The position numbers and the translations under genes were made by a program. Of a stretch of DNA of 43,566 nucleotides, positions 33,053 to 43,566 are shown piece by piece (position 1 is the stretch's first letter; every line of letters starts with the position of its first letter). Source of the stretch: Chloromonas sp. AAM2 (taxonomy: Eukaryota > Chlorophyta > Chlorophyceae > Chlamydomonadales > Chlamydomonadaceae); the NCBI GenBank assembly GCA_004335635.1, contig QAXH01004299.1:31165-74730 (forward strand), given 5' to 3'. The notes under the pieces are model-generated. The model saw only the letters and a list, made by a program, of their open reading frames with translations, searched no databases and was not told the origin of the DNA.

Positions 33053-35359
33053 CTAGAAGATGCCTCCCTGCGCCTTCTCCTTCTCATAGGTTTCAAAGTA
33101 CTGATAGATGATGGTGACGGCAAGCAGAATACCTGTCCCTGAGCCAATGGCACCCATGAAGTCGGCCACAATGGTCAACGCACCAATGCACATGCCACCG
33201 AAGGCAGCAGCAGTGGGAATGTACCTGCAGCACGCAACAAGCCCAGACGTTGCTAGCCTAGTAGGGTGCATGTGCAGCCAAACAGAAGTAGGCTCTAATG
33301 CACACCAACGCGCACAGCGTGACCACTGGCATCAAAACCGCAGTCAATCAAGTCTGTTTGTGTGTATGTCCAACACGACAGCCCCAGCTTTCCAAAAGTT
33401 GTCAAAAGGACTGAATTCCTGCTTGAGGCCTGCCCTGCTCGTCTTTCTGTAACAACGTTCATTCGTCACATCGACCATACCATCGTCATGCAACACCATT
33501 CGTCATGCAGCACACGTGCTCGCTTACCTGTTGAGCTCCTTCTTCAGTGATGCCTGTGTGTCACGGTGTCCCTGGATGAACATGTTCTGCTCCTTGAGCT
33601 GCTTGGCCACATCAGATGCGGATGAGCCTGACACCTCAATCCAGGTCTTGGAAAACAGCGCGCAGGCTGTCAACATGAAGACAACATAGAAGATGGCATG
33701 GAGGGGGTTGGCAGCCACCTGCACAACAGGCACAGTGGCGCCCTGGTCAGTGTGATGCACTCCTGGCAGCTGCACGTGCAGAGGTCACTGGCGTGTTGTG
33801 AAATTTGTTGTGTATGTATATACAAGACGAACACAAGCGTTCGATTGGACAACAAAACAAGTAAGGGCACTTCATGGCACACTGGGACCGCTGCGTAAGC
33901 CAGTCGGTAGCCCTGCCTAGACAGGCGCAGTACTACAGAGTCAGGGCTGCTCTGTTTACGCTAGCAGGCTTGAGCCTTGGATTTACCACCTCACCTGTGT
34001 GAGGCTCTGTGGAGGAGAGATGTAGTAGACAAGACCGCCAACAGGCACCATGTTCCCGCCGTACTCAATTGCCTGCCAACGGCCAAGCAGCTGCACCAGG
34101 AAGTTGCCACCGTACCGCTTGTACAGCAGCTGAGAGATGAAGTACAGGTTGGACACCAGAGCTGACTGAAGGATGATGGGCATGTTGGATGTGTAGAAGA
34201 GCTTGATGGGGTAGTTGCCCTGCTGCCCGCGAGCACGCTTGTTGCGCACTGGCAGATCCACACGGAAGCCCTGGAAGTAGATGACCTGCAGTGCAAAGAG
34301 GCATAGTAAGATTGAAGCTGGCGTATGCACATGAGGCGCGACGCATGGCGAGGCACAGCGCGCGGAGCAGCACGGTCCAACATGCCACCGTATTGCTTAC
34401 CACGAAGAAGATAACCACAGTGGCCAGAAGGTTGGTGATGTTGGGCATGTTCGTTCGGTAGAAGGCCTCCTTCAGAGCGCGAACCTTGTCGTTTCGTGTC
34501 AGCAGCAAATGGAACAGGGCAATCACTGCACCTTCGAACTCAGCACCACGGCCAGTAGATACTGTGTAAGGACTGCGAGCAGAACAAGGTGTGCATTGTT
34601 GGCAGGGTCCTGGCATGGAAGGGGATGCCCAGCACACTTGAACTCTCAGATCGTGCACACATTTCGATCCCCAACGTACCTGAAGGCCTTCCAGATGATG
34701 GATTCGCAAATGTTTGTAGCGATAAACAGCGAAATGCCTGAGCCAAGGCCGTAGCCCTTCTGTAGCAGCTCGTCCAGGCAAATGACGATAATTCCCGCAA
34801 AGAACAGCTGTGTGATGATGAGGATGGCATTCACGGCTCCCAACTCGCGCACGTCGCCATACATGCCAGATACAACATAAGCGACAGCCTCGCCAATGGT
34901 GATGAGCACGCCCAGCAGCTTTTGGGCGCCCTCCAGCAACTGTCTGTCCGCCTTGACACTATTGTCAACGTCGATGATCTTTGAGCCCGCCAACAGCTGC
35001 ATGACAAGGCCAGATGTCACAATGGGACTGATGCCAAGCTCCATGCATGTGCCGCGGTTGGACGCCATGATAACACGAGCCCAGTAAAATGGGTCCGTGC
35101 TCGAGTTGGTCTTGATGCCATACAATGGCAGCTGGCTGCAGACCAGAAAGATGAAGAGCGTGACGGCAGTGTATAATGCACGCTCTTTGAAGCTCACGCG
35201 CCTGCATGGCAAGGATGCGCAAAATGGTCACGGGCACGAATGCACATCTCGACCCTCAGAGACCATCAGACCTGCTTCTACGCACCTCTCAGCTTGGTTC
35301 ACAACGGGCAGTGCCGCCAAGAACGGCCGCACAAGGTTGAGCGGCCTGAAGCCCGCCAT
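33053..35359 (-). CDS. SEC61A: SEC61 alpha subunit of the ER protein-conducting channel
   Basis: This is the pore-forming subunit of the Sec61 translocon in the ER membrane. Six exons in exact phase: 35359-35286 ([18 protein letters not shown]), 35201-34680 ([20 protein letters not shown], then PLYGI, and [20 protein letters not shown]), 34572-34401 ([19 protein letters not shown]), 34285-33995 ([20 protein letters not shown], the conserved cytosolic loop, then [19 protein letters not shown]), 33718-33528 ([20 protein letters not shown]) and 33224-33053 ([20 protein letters not shown], then [16 protein letters not shown], ending GGIF). They total 473 residues, the normal length for the family, with the expected hydrophobic segments. 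The start is fixed by alignment of MAGFR to the family MGFR start. It is complete, with no odd features. It is head-to-head with the HemW-like gene. Confidence 0.98.
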
Positions 35360-35742
35360 GTTTATGTTTTGTGCAGGATCTGTGTTCCTGCTGACTGTCC
35401 AGGGCCCTCGAGGCCCTTGCGAGAGACGTGTGCGTAGTTCAACTTCAAGTTTATAGTGCAATGACGCGAGCCGTGTCCCTGCAGCGTGAAGTCAGGGGTT
35501 TGCGTGTCCCGCTGATCTGGTTTGAAAAACGGGTCGGGTACACGCATGTGGGTTGCCAGGTCCCAGGATTTCTCCCCGTCCTCTCCACCCCATCCAAGCA
35601 ACCTGCTCTCAGCCCAGTTTCCACGTATTTGAGGTGATACGTGCAAATGACACCACAGCTGTTGAATTATTCAGAACTGGGTCACGGACACGGCGACAGT
35701 GCATGATCCAGCACATGCGGTACATGCTGGTCTGATGACTGG
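35360..35742. promoter_or_regulatory. Short divergent intergenic region (SEC61A / HemW-like)
   Basis: Only about 380 bases separate the two start codons, which point away from each other, so a shared or bidirectional promoter is likely. I could not identify specific elements. Confidence 0.5.
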
Positions 35743-38700
35743 ATGCTAATCAGGCATGCACTGGTGATGCTTCAGCAGCTGAATACAGCCATGGCCTGGT
35801 CCAGCCGCAGCCTGCCCTCTGCTGGGGTCCGTGGCATCCACACATCCATTCCATACCCAACACACCATGCAGCTGCCTCACGCCCCTGCCTGCTCTCTCA
35901 CGCGGCAACATCCCATGCACAGCCACAGCCAACATCCCTAGCAGCCACACAGGAGCAGCTTGATGCTGCCACATCAGCATACGTGCATCTGCCATTTTGC
36001 AAGCGCAAGTGCTGGTATTGCGACTTTCCGGTGCAAGCCGTCGGCAGCAAGCTGAAATCAGACAGTGAGTGTGCTCAGGATTGGCAGCCTTCACTGGTAT
36101 GGTCACAGTAGTGCATGCCTGCAACCTTGAGACAGTGTGGCAGCCATGTGACGGCCAGGTATGCGACGTCACAACAGCGCCCATGCGCGTTTGACCTGTG
36201 ATGACTCAACAATACGAGTCATTTCTGTTATATGCTAGTGAAACTTTGCGTAGTGCATCATCCGAGCTGCTGTTCAGCCACGCATCCCTGGTCCATTAGC
36301 GGACATGAGTTCAACTCAGATGGGGAAGGGGGTCATGACACAACTTCATCCACCAGATACTGTGGCCCAGTCCCATGCATCTAGGCCATGTGACATCGTC
36401 ATGACGGCTAGTGAGTGACCTCGTGCACATCGGCAGTGGGATGTACGCGGCCAAGCAGCAATCCGACATGCCTGCACGCACATTTGAGCCGGCCAGTCAC
36501 GTGCAGGGTTGCATCAGGAGTGTACTATGGCAGAACTATACAGGCACGCACAGAGGAGCATCACCACATGAGGATACATGTCCAGGCCTTGGGGTGCAGG
36601 TCTGGCTCGGTGTGCATGCAAAGGAGCGATGCGCGACCACTCACGCCATGTGACACACAAGTCCACTTCTAAACATGGCCTGCATGCAGGTGTGGTGGAC
36701 CGCATGCAGTCGTACGTGGATCAGGTCTGCCGGGAGGTGCAGGCCACCGCTGCACTGGGCACCAAGCCGCTGCAGACAGTGTATTTTGGAGGAGGGGTGG
36801 GTTACGATACACAACTGATCAGAATGATGCGCCATTGGCAGTCTGTGCTAGACTGAGAAGCATCTGACCATCATATCTTACTCTACCTTGCACGTAGAAA
36901 GGCTGCCCACTCCTCTGCTTTCCTGCTTTGCTTTGTGGTAGTGCCACTGTTTGCTATGGGCTGCCGGCATGGTCACCGTGCCCGCCCCTATCTCAGCATT
37001 TCCCTCCGCTCTTACTGCGCAGCATGATGCACACACTGGTATGCCTATGGTAGTTTGGACCTTGCACCAGCAGCCCACAGCGCGGATTTACTATCAATAC
37101 GATGTTGTTGAACATAAATGCTTAGCCACTTGCTGTAAAATCGCCATGCCTACCGCTCCCGCTCCCACCTTTCCCCAGACGCCCTCCCTGGTACCTCCCG
37201 CGCTCGTGGGTCGCATCCTGCACACCTTGGATCGGCGGTACGGTCTTGCCCCGGGCTGTGAGGTGACGCTGGAGGCTGACCCCGGCACATTCGACGCGCC
37301 CCGCCTGCGCGCATACATGGCAGAGGGTGTCACGCGCGTCAGCATGGGAGTGCAGTCATTCCAACAGGCAAGAGCAGCCGGGGGGGGGAGGTTTGTCACT
37401 GTGCGTTCAGCTGGGATTCAAGAGTAACAAAAAGCCATGTAGCACTCTGATACCAGTTCCATAACCCTAGTAGGAACTTATACCCTGACGTGTTGAGACA
37501 TGTCACAGAAGGGGAAACACGAGTAGCGTGTTCTGCCACTGAAATCCAAGAGTGGCATGTCCAATCAATGCTGTTACCAACCAACTGTCAGACGCTGGAG
37601 GAGGCCCCTGAGGTGGTATGATGGTGCCTGTTTCAGTTCCGCTTGTCGAGAACCAAAGATCGCATACACATGTTCAGACACATGCAAGGTCGGTGCTGCG
37701 TGTGCTGTCACTCACAGGAGCTGCTCGAGGCGTGCGGCCGCTCGCACAGCCTGGCCGAGGTCCACCGGGCCATAGAGGCAGTGCACGCCAGTGGCGTGTG
37801 CAGCTGGAGCCTGGACCTCATCTCGGGCCTGCCGCACCTTACACCCGACATGTGGGGCGACTCGCTGGCACAGGCGGTCAGGGCTCAACCCACACACATA
37901 TCCGTGTACGACCTGCAGGTGGGACAGGGTGGGATAGGGTAGCACAGGGCAACGCAGGGTAGGGTAGGCCAGGCAACAGTAGGGAGAGGCAGGGTTGGAC
38001 AGCCATGCTTGCAGAGGCAGATGATTTGCATGCGATGCACTTGCACATGCCTCTTTGCTTGGCCCAGGGTTTAGTCACCAGCAGCTCACCTTTGGTTTTC
38101 TGTGCTTCCCTGCTCTTGCTAAGCAGTCCCCTGGATTGAAGGCTGCCATCCCCTTTACCTGTGCCTTCAGGTTGAGGAGGGCACTCCCTTTGCCCGCTGG
38201 TACGCCCCCGGCCGCGCGCCCCTCCCGCCCGACGAGGCCGCCGCACACATGTACGCCACGGCATCGCACACACTCCGTGCTGCGGGGTACGAGCACTACG
38301 AGGTGACTATCATCATCGTCGCCATCATGACATGACACTCGCAGACATTGCCCAAAGCATCGTTCTCATAACATGAAACCGATAGCAGGTTGGTGCTGCA
38401 GCTGCAGCTGAGCGGCGCTGCGGCTGAAGCAATACCTTGCAAAGTTTCTCTTCCTCCCAAACTCCCCTGTCCTGACAGTCACTACCCACTGTTGGGTGGC
38501 TGATTCGAGGTGACAAGCTCATGGTGACGCGTATGGATGTCGTGGTACTGCTGCACCAGCGCGCAGTCCTGGCAGTCCACAGTGGAGTGAAACAAATGAC
38601 CGGGTGCAAGAGACCGCTGCTTGTGCTTACACACACTGCCGTGCACGCACATATACCTTCCTTGTATTTTGTAATAAGTAAATGTACTTATTTGTCGTGG

Positions 38701-40401
38701 CGTGCTGTTGTTGTCTGGCAGGTGAGCAACTACGCACGTCCCGGCCACCGCTCGCGCCACAACCAGGTGAAGGAGCAACTAAACCTGGCAACAAACTTGT
38801 TGATTTGCTTGCAAGTGCTGCAACATCACCTGGATTACTGTGCAGCGATGCTTGACGATAGTCATGTCGCATATACCAGTATACTTTTACCCTAGGCATG
38901 CCCTGAAAATGCAAACGGGTCATGACCAGCTACTCTTGCCGTTAATGCATGCCTTTGCAGTCGACACCATCATGTGCGGATTCTGCATCACATCTGCGTT
39001 CTGATGGCATGCTTGCAGCCAACGCCTTGACTGTGTTGTTTCCGCAGGTTTACTGGTCGGGTGCGCCCTACTACGCGTTCGGTCAGGGCGCGGCCTCGTA
39101 TCTGTCGGGCCGACGCTTCAGCCGCCCCGCGTCGCCCCGGGGCTACGCGGCGTGGCTGGACGGGTTCACTGCAGCGGGCGGGGCGGGGCTGCCCGGGGCG
39201 GACATGCCGCCGCAGACACAGGTGGGATTGGATTGGAGCAGGGGCAGGGGCCGCTCACATGTGCGGAGAGCGAACGTCAGCAAGCCATGCTGCCAAGAGA
39301 CAGCGCTCAGTACTGTCCTGACCAGGAAACGAGGAGTCAAGGGTCGGCGGTGTGCATGGCACTTGGCTGGTGTGGCAGTGTGGAGGGTAGAGAGGGGCAC
39401 GGTGGACGTAGAGGGGCACGGATGAAGCGGAGTGCAAGTGAACCAACTGTGTGCGCACGGTGGGATCACCGCGTGTGCTGGCAAGCCGGGCGGATGGAAG
39501 CAGTTACTTGTTGTCGGCCCATCTAACAGGCCAAGGCTGACCAACGCACACGCACACTAACATGCACAGACCTATCATCTGATCAATAGATAGATAGATG
39601 GATAGATAGATACGTAAGTAGATAGGTAGATAGATATGTTCATGAAGCACGAATTTGCACGTTCAAGTTAAGAGAGCTGTGCCCCTCCCATGTGCTTGAC
39701 CAGCCACGATCATAGCACAGCCGGTATAAGACAGCACGCACACCAGCACGTGTGTGTCATGCCCGCAGGAGGATCGCATGCTCGAGTACGTTATGCTGCG
39801 GCTGCGCACAGCGGACGGCCTGGACCTGCCTCGCTTTGAACACGAGTACGGTGCTGACATGGCAGCTCGGGTGCAGAGCAGCCTGGCCAAGCACGTCACC
39901 TCAGGGCTTGTGCTCCTACAGACACAACCCCAGGGAATGCAAACTGACAACGGTCACGCAGCTCGTCGTGGTTATGGGTCACACACAAGTCATCACGACA
40001 ATGGATCTGGTCAGGCGGCTCACCGGGGAAGTGCATCTGGGTGCAAGGGTCAAGTGCCACTGGGTAATAGTTGTGGTAGGCTGCCACAGGCGGAATGTGA
40101 GGTCGGACGGCTGGCAGTAGATGGATTGTTTGGACAGGGGAGTCAGAGAGAGTCTGGGACAGAGCGCAGGCAGGACTGCAGCGGTTCACACAGAGGCAGC
40201 CAGCTGGCACACAACCAGGGGCGGGATGTGCAGGGGCCGAGACCAGGGCACGAGTTGTTGGGTTCTCAGCAAATGCTGGACAGTTTGCAGCCGTTGACAA
40301 CTGTGCGATTGAGCGACCCAGAGGGTTTCTTGGTTTCCAATGACATCATTTCAGACGTTTTTGCGGCCATGTCCGACGTAGAAAGACATTCATGCACATG
40401 A
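35743..40401 (+). CDS. hemW: HemW/HemN-like radical SAM protein (oxygen-independent coproporphyrinogen oxidase family)
   Basis: Radical SAM proteins of this family bind a 4Fe-4S cluster; HemW members act in heme trafficking, true HemN in porphyrin synthesis. Exons: 35743-36064, 36690-36796, 37179-37367, 37718-37918, 38171-38302, 38722-38766, 39048-39221 and 39769-40401, all in phase. The first exon has the cluster motif CKRKCWYCDF (CxxxCxxC). Later ones show TVYFGGG followed by TPSLVPP, EVTLEADPGTF, RVSMGVQSFQ, WSLDLISGLPHLT, HISVYDLQ, EEGTPFARWY, YEVSNYARPGHRSRHNQ and the HemN_C end LSDPEGFLVSNDIISDVF. The overall order and the short YVHLPFC start favour HemW over HemN. Upstream in-frame Met codons at 35743, 35767 and 35791 are all possible; the long Ser/Ala/Arg-containing leader before the motif suggests an organelle presequence. 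The last exon has a polar low-complexity insertion, about 39930-40290. A GC donor follows 37367. Confidence 0.93.
37368..37373 (+). other. GC-AG intron 5' splice site
   Basis: The exon ends TTCCAACAG (Phe-Gln-Gln of the VSMGVQSFQQ motif) and is followed by GCAAGA. The next exon (ELLEACGRSHS, from 37718) continues in phase 0. No GT donor nearby gives the same join. Confidence 0.65.
37919..38000 (+). repeat. Degenerate GGGTAGG/CAGGG repeat at a splice donor
   Basis: The intron begins GTGGGACAGGGTGGGATAGG and continues with GCAGGGTAGGGTAGG-type words. The array starts at the donor itself and has no regular period. Confidence 0.6.
38325..38485 (+). repeat. Dispersed CGCAGAC..CCAAAGCATCG element, copy 1
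   Basis: CACTCGCAGACATTGCCCAA then AGCATCGTTCTC, a GAAACGA-like word, GGTGCTGCAG and CCTGTCCTGACAGTC occur in the same order as at 42448-42572. Both are intronic and on the same strand. A shorter relative is at 23010-23076. No coding potential is seen, so it may be a small non-autonomous element. Confidence 0.65.
39586..39636 (+). repeat. GATA/TAGA microsatellite
   Basis: An imperfect ATAGATAGATAG run lies in the intron before the last HemW-like exon. Confidence 0.93.
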
Positions 40402-41233
40402 GCTTGTAGTGTGTATATACCCGTTTACGTCAGAGAGCTGTCACAGGACATGGAAAGGTGTGAGCACTGGAGCAATCTTGTAGCTTGATCACAGGCCACC
40501 AGGCCTTGCCTGAGTCAGGGAGCTGATGCACCTGGCCTTGCGGAATGTAAGCTCGACAAGTAAGACGCGTGGGCTTCTGAGCGTTCTTGGGCTGGCTTGG
40601 TTGTTTGCAGCAAAGCCTCGCTGCAACACATGCAACACATGCACGCACCGTTTAGCGTTGAACCTTTGCACAGCGTGTGATTTCATGCAGGTGTTCACAT
40701 GTGATGTGTCGTTATGTTATTACATCTATACATGCATTGCTGTTCGGTTCCTTACCTGCGTCGCAGTAAAGAATTGGGCGTCTGCGACGGGTGACATGGT
40801 TGTGCGTAGGGTGCGTTGGCGTGGTGTCGCGCTTTGCATCTGCAACTTGGCCATTGTGTCGTTTTACATTGATAATTATGTTACGGAACGCACAACAAGA
40901 AGCAATTCCAATAAACACAGAGTGCACGGATGCACGACCTGCAAATCTGTGATAACTGCCTCCGTCTTTTGGCACAGCAGCTCACACTGCTGGGCACGAA
41001 TGTCACGTCACGCCATGGCCCAGAAACAGGCACACCATCTCTACGTGGCCTTTATGGGCTGTACTTTCCAATCCGTCATCGTCTTTCATATGGGCATGAT
41101 CCAGCAACACACGCAGCACCTCTGGCCCAGGCTGACATTAGATGGAGCTAGATGGAGTAGATGGAGGCTGACAGTAGATGGAGGTCCAAAAGCCGCGGGT
41201 TCAGACGGCACCATGCGGCGCAGGCTGCTTCCT
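40402..41233. other. Convergent spacer between HemW-like and SEH1-like genes
   Basis: The two stop codons face this 0.83-kb stretch. TGTAA at 40546-40550, about 145 bases past the HemW-like stop, could be the green-algal polyadenylation signal of that gene. TTACA at 40864-40868 could be the reverse-strand signal for the other. A 303-codon open frame here has no recognisable domain. Confidence 0.45.
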
Positions 41234-43412
41234 CTACGCCAGCATCAACACTGCCTGATCTTCCTCCCCCTCTTCATGCGCATCAGGTGCCCCCTGAATC
41301 ACGGACTGCCGCTGCCATGTGCCCAGGAGTGCGGGCCGCCACAGGTGTACTTGCTGGCTCTCAGTGGCGGCCGCAAGGCACGTGCCCAGTGTGCTGAACT
41401 CAACCTGAAAGTGCACAACCACAGTACACGTACGTAGTACGTATGTTGTGCTCATCAGCAGCAGCAGATCATCATTGTCATTACGAAATATGTTTGAGGA
41501 GGAGGGCCTGCGGATGTGCAAGGGCAATATTTATGGACATAAGCAGCCTCCAAACCCAGAACAGTGGCAGCACAAAAGCGTTGTAGCAACCATCACCATC
41601 AACTGGGCTTCTCAGTGGTCGCACCGTGAGCAGGATGATAAACATAGATATGAACCTGTGCACGGAAACCAAAAGCGGAGGCAATGACCGCATGTGCGGC
41701 CCATCCAAGGCATACAATCCCATCCAAGGTATACAACTCCATTAGTCAGCAATCGCTTTGCAGATGAACAATGCCCACAGCAATCCCCTAGAAGGTGTCT
41801 CTCCCACCTTCCACACAAGTTAATTATCAACCTGCGGTACCGCAACAGATTATGTGGGCAATCTCCTCACTCGACAATTTCCTTATTGTGTATACCCCTC
41901 GGAATTTGACTGTGATCATGGCACTGTCCGTGTGGGCACACCCCGCTCACCTCCTGTGTGGGCACACCCCGCTCACTTTCTGTGTGGGCACACCCCGCTC
42001 ACCTCCTGTGTGGGCACACCCCGCTCACCTTCTGTGTGGGCACACCCCGCTCACCTTCTGTGTGGGCACACCCCGCTCACCTCCTGTGTGGGCACACCCC
42101 GCTCACCTCCTGTGTGGGCACACCCCGCTCACCTTCCACACGGGTGCTTCGTGGTCGAGGCTGACCAGCAGCTCCGTCACCGGTGCGCTGGTGTCCCCCT
42201 GCACGCTCCACACGTCCACAGTGCTGCCGTGCGCCGCGGCTATGAGGTCCAGGGGGCGGCCCAGGGAGGGCGCCCAATGCACACACGCACAGGGAGACTC
42301 GGGCGAGGAGAGGGGCAGGCGGGACACGCGCTGCGGAGCAGGAAGGCAGACAGTTGAACCGGGCTGGGATGACTGTGCAACTCTGTTTACATCAGGAAAG
42401 CAGTCAAGGCTTAGGTTTTGTGCTCATCACTGTTGAATAGCGGTGCCATGGGGCATCACCGTTACATGGCACTCGCAGACTTGTCCAAAGCATCGCTCTA
42501 GACATAGAAACGATGGCGGTGCTGCAGCACAGAAAAAAATATTTCCAAACTGCCGTGTCCTGGCAGTCCGTGCGAGGCAGGAGTCGCCAACGCTGTTTAA
42601 CCGGGCAGAACGTGTACAGGCTTTGCTTGTGTTCGGCACTGTCCGCTGCGTTGTCATGATGCATGGTCAACCTCTCAAGACCATTGCCACGACATGTCAT
42701 GTGGGTCAACCCACCAACGACTAGATATTTGTAACCCTCTCATTGCGCTCTACAGTGTCCACAGTGTCCTGGCGTGCCTCACCTGCCATGTCATGAGCTG
42801 TGTGGTGTACTGCCATATCTCCACTGCATGTGCCACGCCCACCGCCAGCAGTGGCGCCAGGCCCGGGGTGAAGCCGCGCCACGCCATGCCCACACACCCC
42901 GCAGCCCCGGCCGCTGGTAGCGCTCTACCCCTCGCGCCATTAGGGCCACCTGCCTGCGGCCCACACAGCATCATTCACACCAGGTTCAGATCAGCAGTGC
43001 CATGGCTGGTCACACCTGCCTCCAACAGCCGTTGCATTTGGCTGAATTTTCAACTCATAAGTAGCAACTCTGTACTCTCAGAGCCAGGCAGTCATATGTC
43101 ACACCCAATCGGCACAGCCGCTTGCACTGCAGACGTGTTTGTTACAACTGCTCGATGGGACGTGGTGGCGGGGCCGCGCCGCTTGAGGTGTTGCGTGACT
43201 TTCATTGCATATCGATTACACCTGAGAGCCTGCTGCCATGAGGATGAGAATGATGATGATAGTGCTAGTGCGCAGCACACACCTTGAACTTTGCATGCAG
43301 GCACCATGAGTTGGGCGCCAGCGGCCTGTCCGCCTCCCACATCGTGACCAGTCCGTCCGCACAGCATACGCACAGCAGCAGGCCGTACTGACGCGGAGCA
43401 AAGCACAGCTGC
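41234..43412 (-). CDS. SEH1: SEH1-like nucleoporin, WD40 repeats (partial, 5' end beyond the window)
   Basis: SEH1 is a beta-propeller member of the nuclear pore Y complex. Exons in transcript order: 43412-43283 (QLCFAPRQYGLLLCVCCADG, then LVTMWEADRPLAPNSW), 42949-42783 (GMAWRGFTPGLAPLLAVGVA, then HAVEIW), 42330-42133 (CVHWAPSLGRPLDLIAAAHG, then STVDVWSV and LDHEAPVWKV) and 41404-41234 (EFSTLGTCLAAATESQQVHL, then WRPALLGTW, to the stop). The spacing of xxWAP, AAxxxxxVxVW and WRP marks is that of WD repeats. The resemblance to plant SEH1 in the APRQYGL..ADG..WEA segment is good, but SEC13-like proteins are related and full-length comparison is not possible. The early repeats are outside the window. 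The donor after 42133 lies in a minisatellite. Confidence 0.83.
41930..42137 (-). repeat. 26-bp minisatellite of eight copies carrying splice donors
   Basis: Eight copies of a 26-bp unit, read on the minus strand as GAAG/GTGAGCGGGGTGTGCC plus CACACA, or with GGAG in place of GAAG. The copy at 42112-42137 includes the last five exon bases and the donor of the SEH1-like intron. All eight copies contain GTGAGC, and seven have a G directly before it. Confidence 0.95.
42448..42572 (+). repeat. Dispersed CGCAGAC..CCAAAGCATCG element, copy 2
   Basis: CACTCGCAGACTTGTCCAAA then GCATCGCTCTAG, GAAACGATGG, GGTGCTGCAGCA and CCGTGTCCTGGCAGTC match 38325-38485 in order. It is intronic in the SEH1-like gene. 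Confidence 0.65.
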
Positions 43413-43566
43413 CTGCGAACAGGACAGCAGACGTACATGCAGTGGAAGGAGCGGTGTGTGGTCGCGTGAGAACTGAGCCATTTGAACATTTGGAACCAAA
43501 TGGCGTGCTTTGCTGAGATTCTGGGCATGCACATGCACAGTAGCAATTGCGACGTAGTTACTATGA

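Noticed and set aside
40526..41437. Plus-strand open frame of 303 codons
   Set aside because: No recognisable domain, mixed low-complexity composition, and it overlaps on the opposite strand the well-supported last exon of the SEH1-like gene.

Overview
The window is eukaryotic nuclear DNA. Every recognisable protein is split into many short exons with GT-AG (twice GC-AG) introns and CAG acceptors, and there is no operon structure. The gene set suggests a green alga of the Chlorophyta: a plant-type fused biotin gene (BIO3-BIO1), a plant-type glycolate/L-lactate oxidase, an HemW-like radical SAM protein, a UGT80-like glycosyltransferase, SEC61 alpha and a SEH1-like nucleoporin. Long introns full of CA/TG runs, CTG/CAG tracts and minisatellites fit that reading. 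Chlamydomonadales is a guess; nothing here fixes the order.

Layout: 1-539 holds a CA microsatellite, a short TTAGGG-type interstitial tract and a dispersed repeat. 540-10645 (+) is the bifunctional dethiobiotin synthetase / DAPA aminotransferase gene, about 17 exons. 11693-19632 (+) is an unrecognised SAM-domain, helix-rich protein, about 17 exons. 19633-22148 is a gene-free convergent spacer with a CT-rich inverted repeat. 22149-27287 (-) is a UDP-glycosyltransferase gene. It is divergent to 28185-32091 (+), an FMN-dependent 2-hydroxyacid oxidase whose in-frame C-terminus is SKL. 33053-35359 (-) is a complete SEC61 alpha gene (six exons, 473 residues), head-to-head with 35743-40401 (+), an HemW/HemN-like radical SAM gene. 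From 41234 to the right edge (-) lies the 3' part of a SEH1-like WD40 gene.

The genes are unrelated housekeeping functions: biotin synthesis, sterol or lipid glycosylation, 2-hydroxyacid oxidation, ER translocation, a heme-linked radical SAM protein and the nuclear pore. Gene order does not suggest a joint pathway.

The most unusual signal is in the introns. Several minisatellites start at, or within about 30 bases of, a 5' splice site. In three cases (5343, 24209 and 42132) the repeat unit itself resembles or contains the exon-intron junction. The SEH1 array carries eight 26-bp copies that each repeat the donor GTGAGC and overlaps the exon end by five bases. Other points are the SKL-ending extension of the oxidase, two GC donors, and at least four small dispersed repeat families, one with a tRNA-like head.

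Exon boundaries were placed by eye from reading frame, phase and family resemblance. SEC61 alpha, the oxidase and the HemW-like gene are phase-consistent throughout. The SAM-domain gene, the 3' end of the glycosyltransferase and parts of the dethiobiotin synthetase half are less certain.
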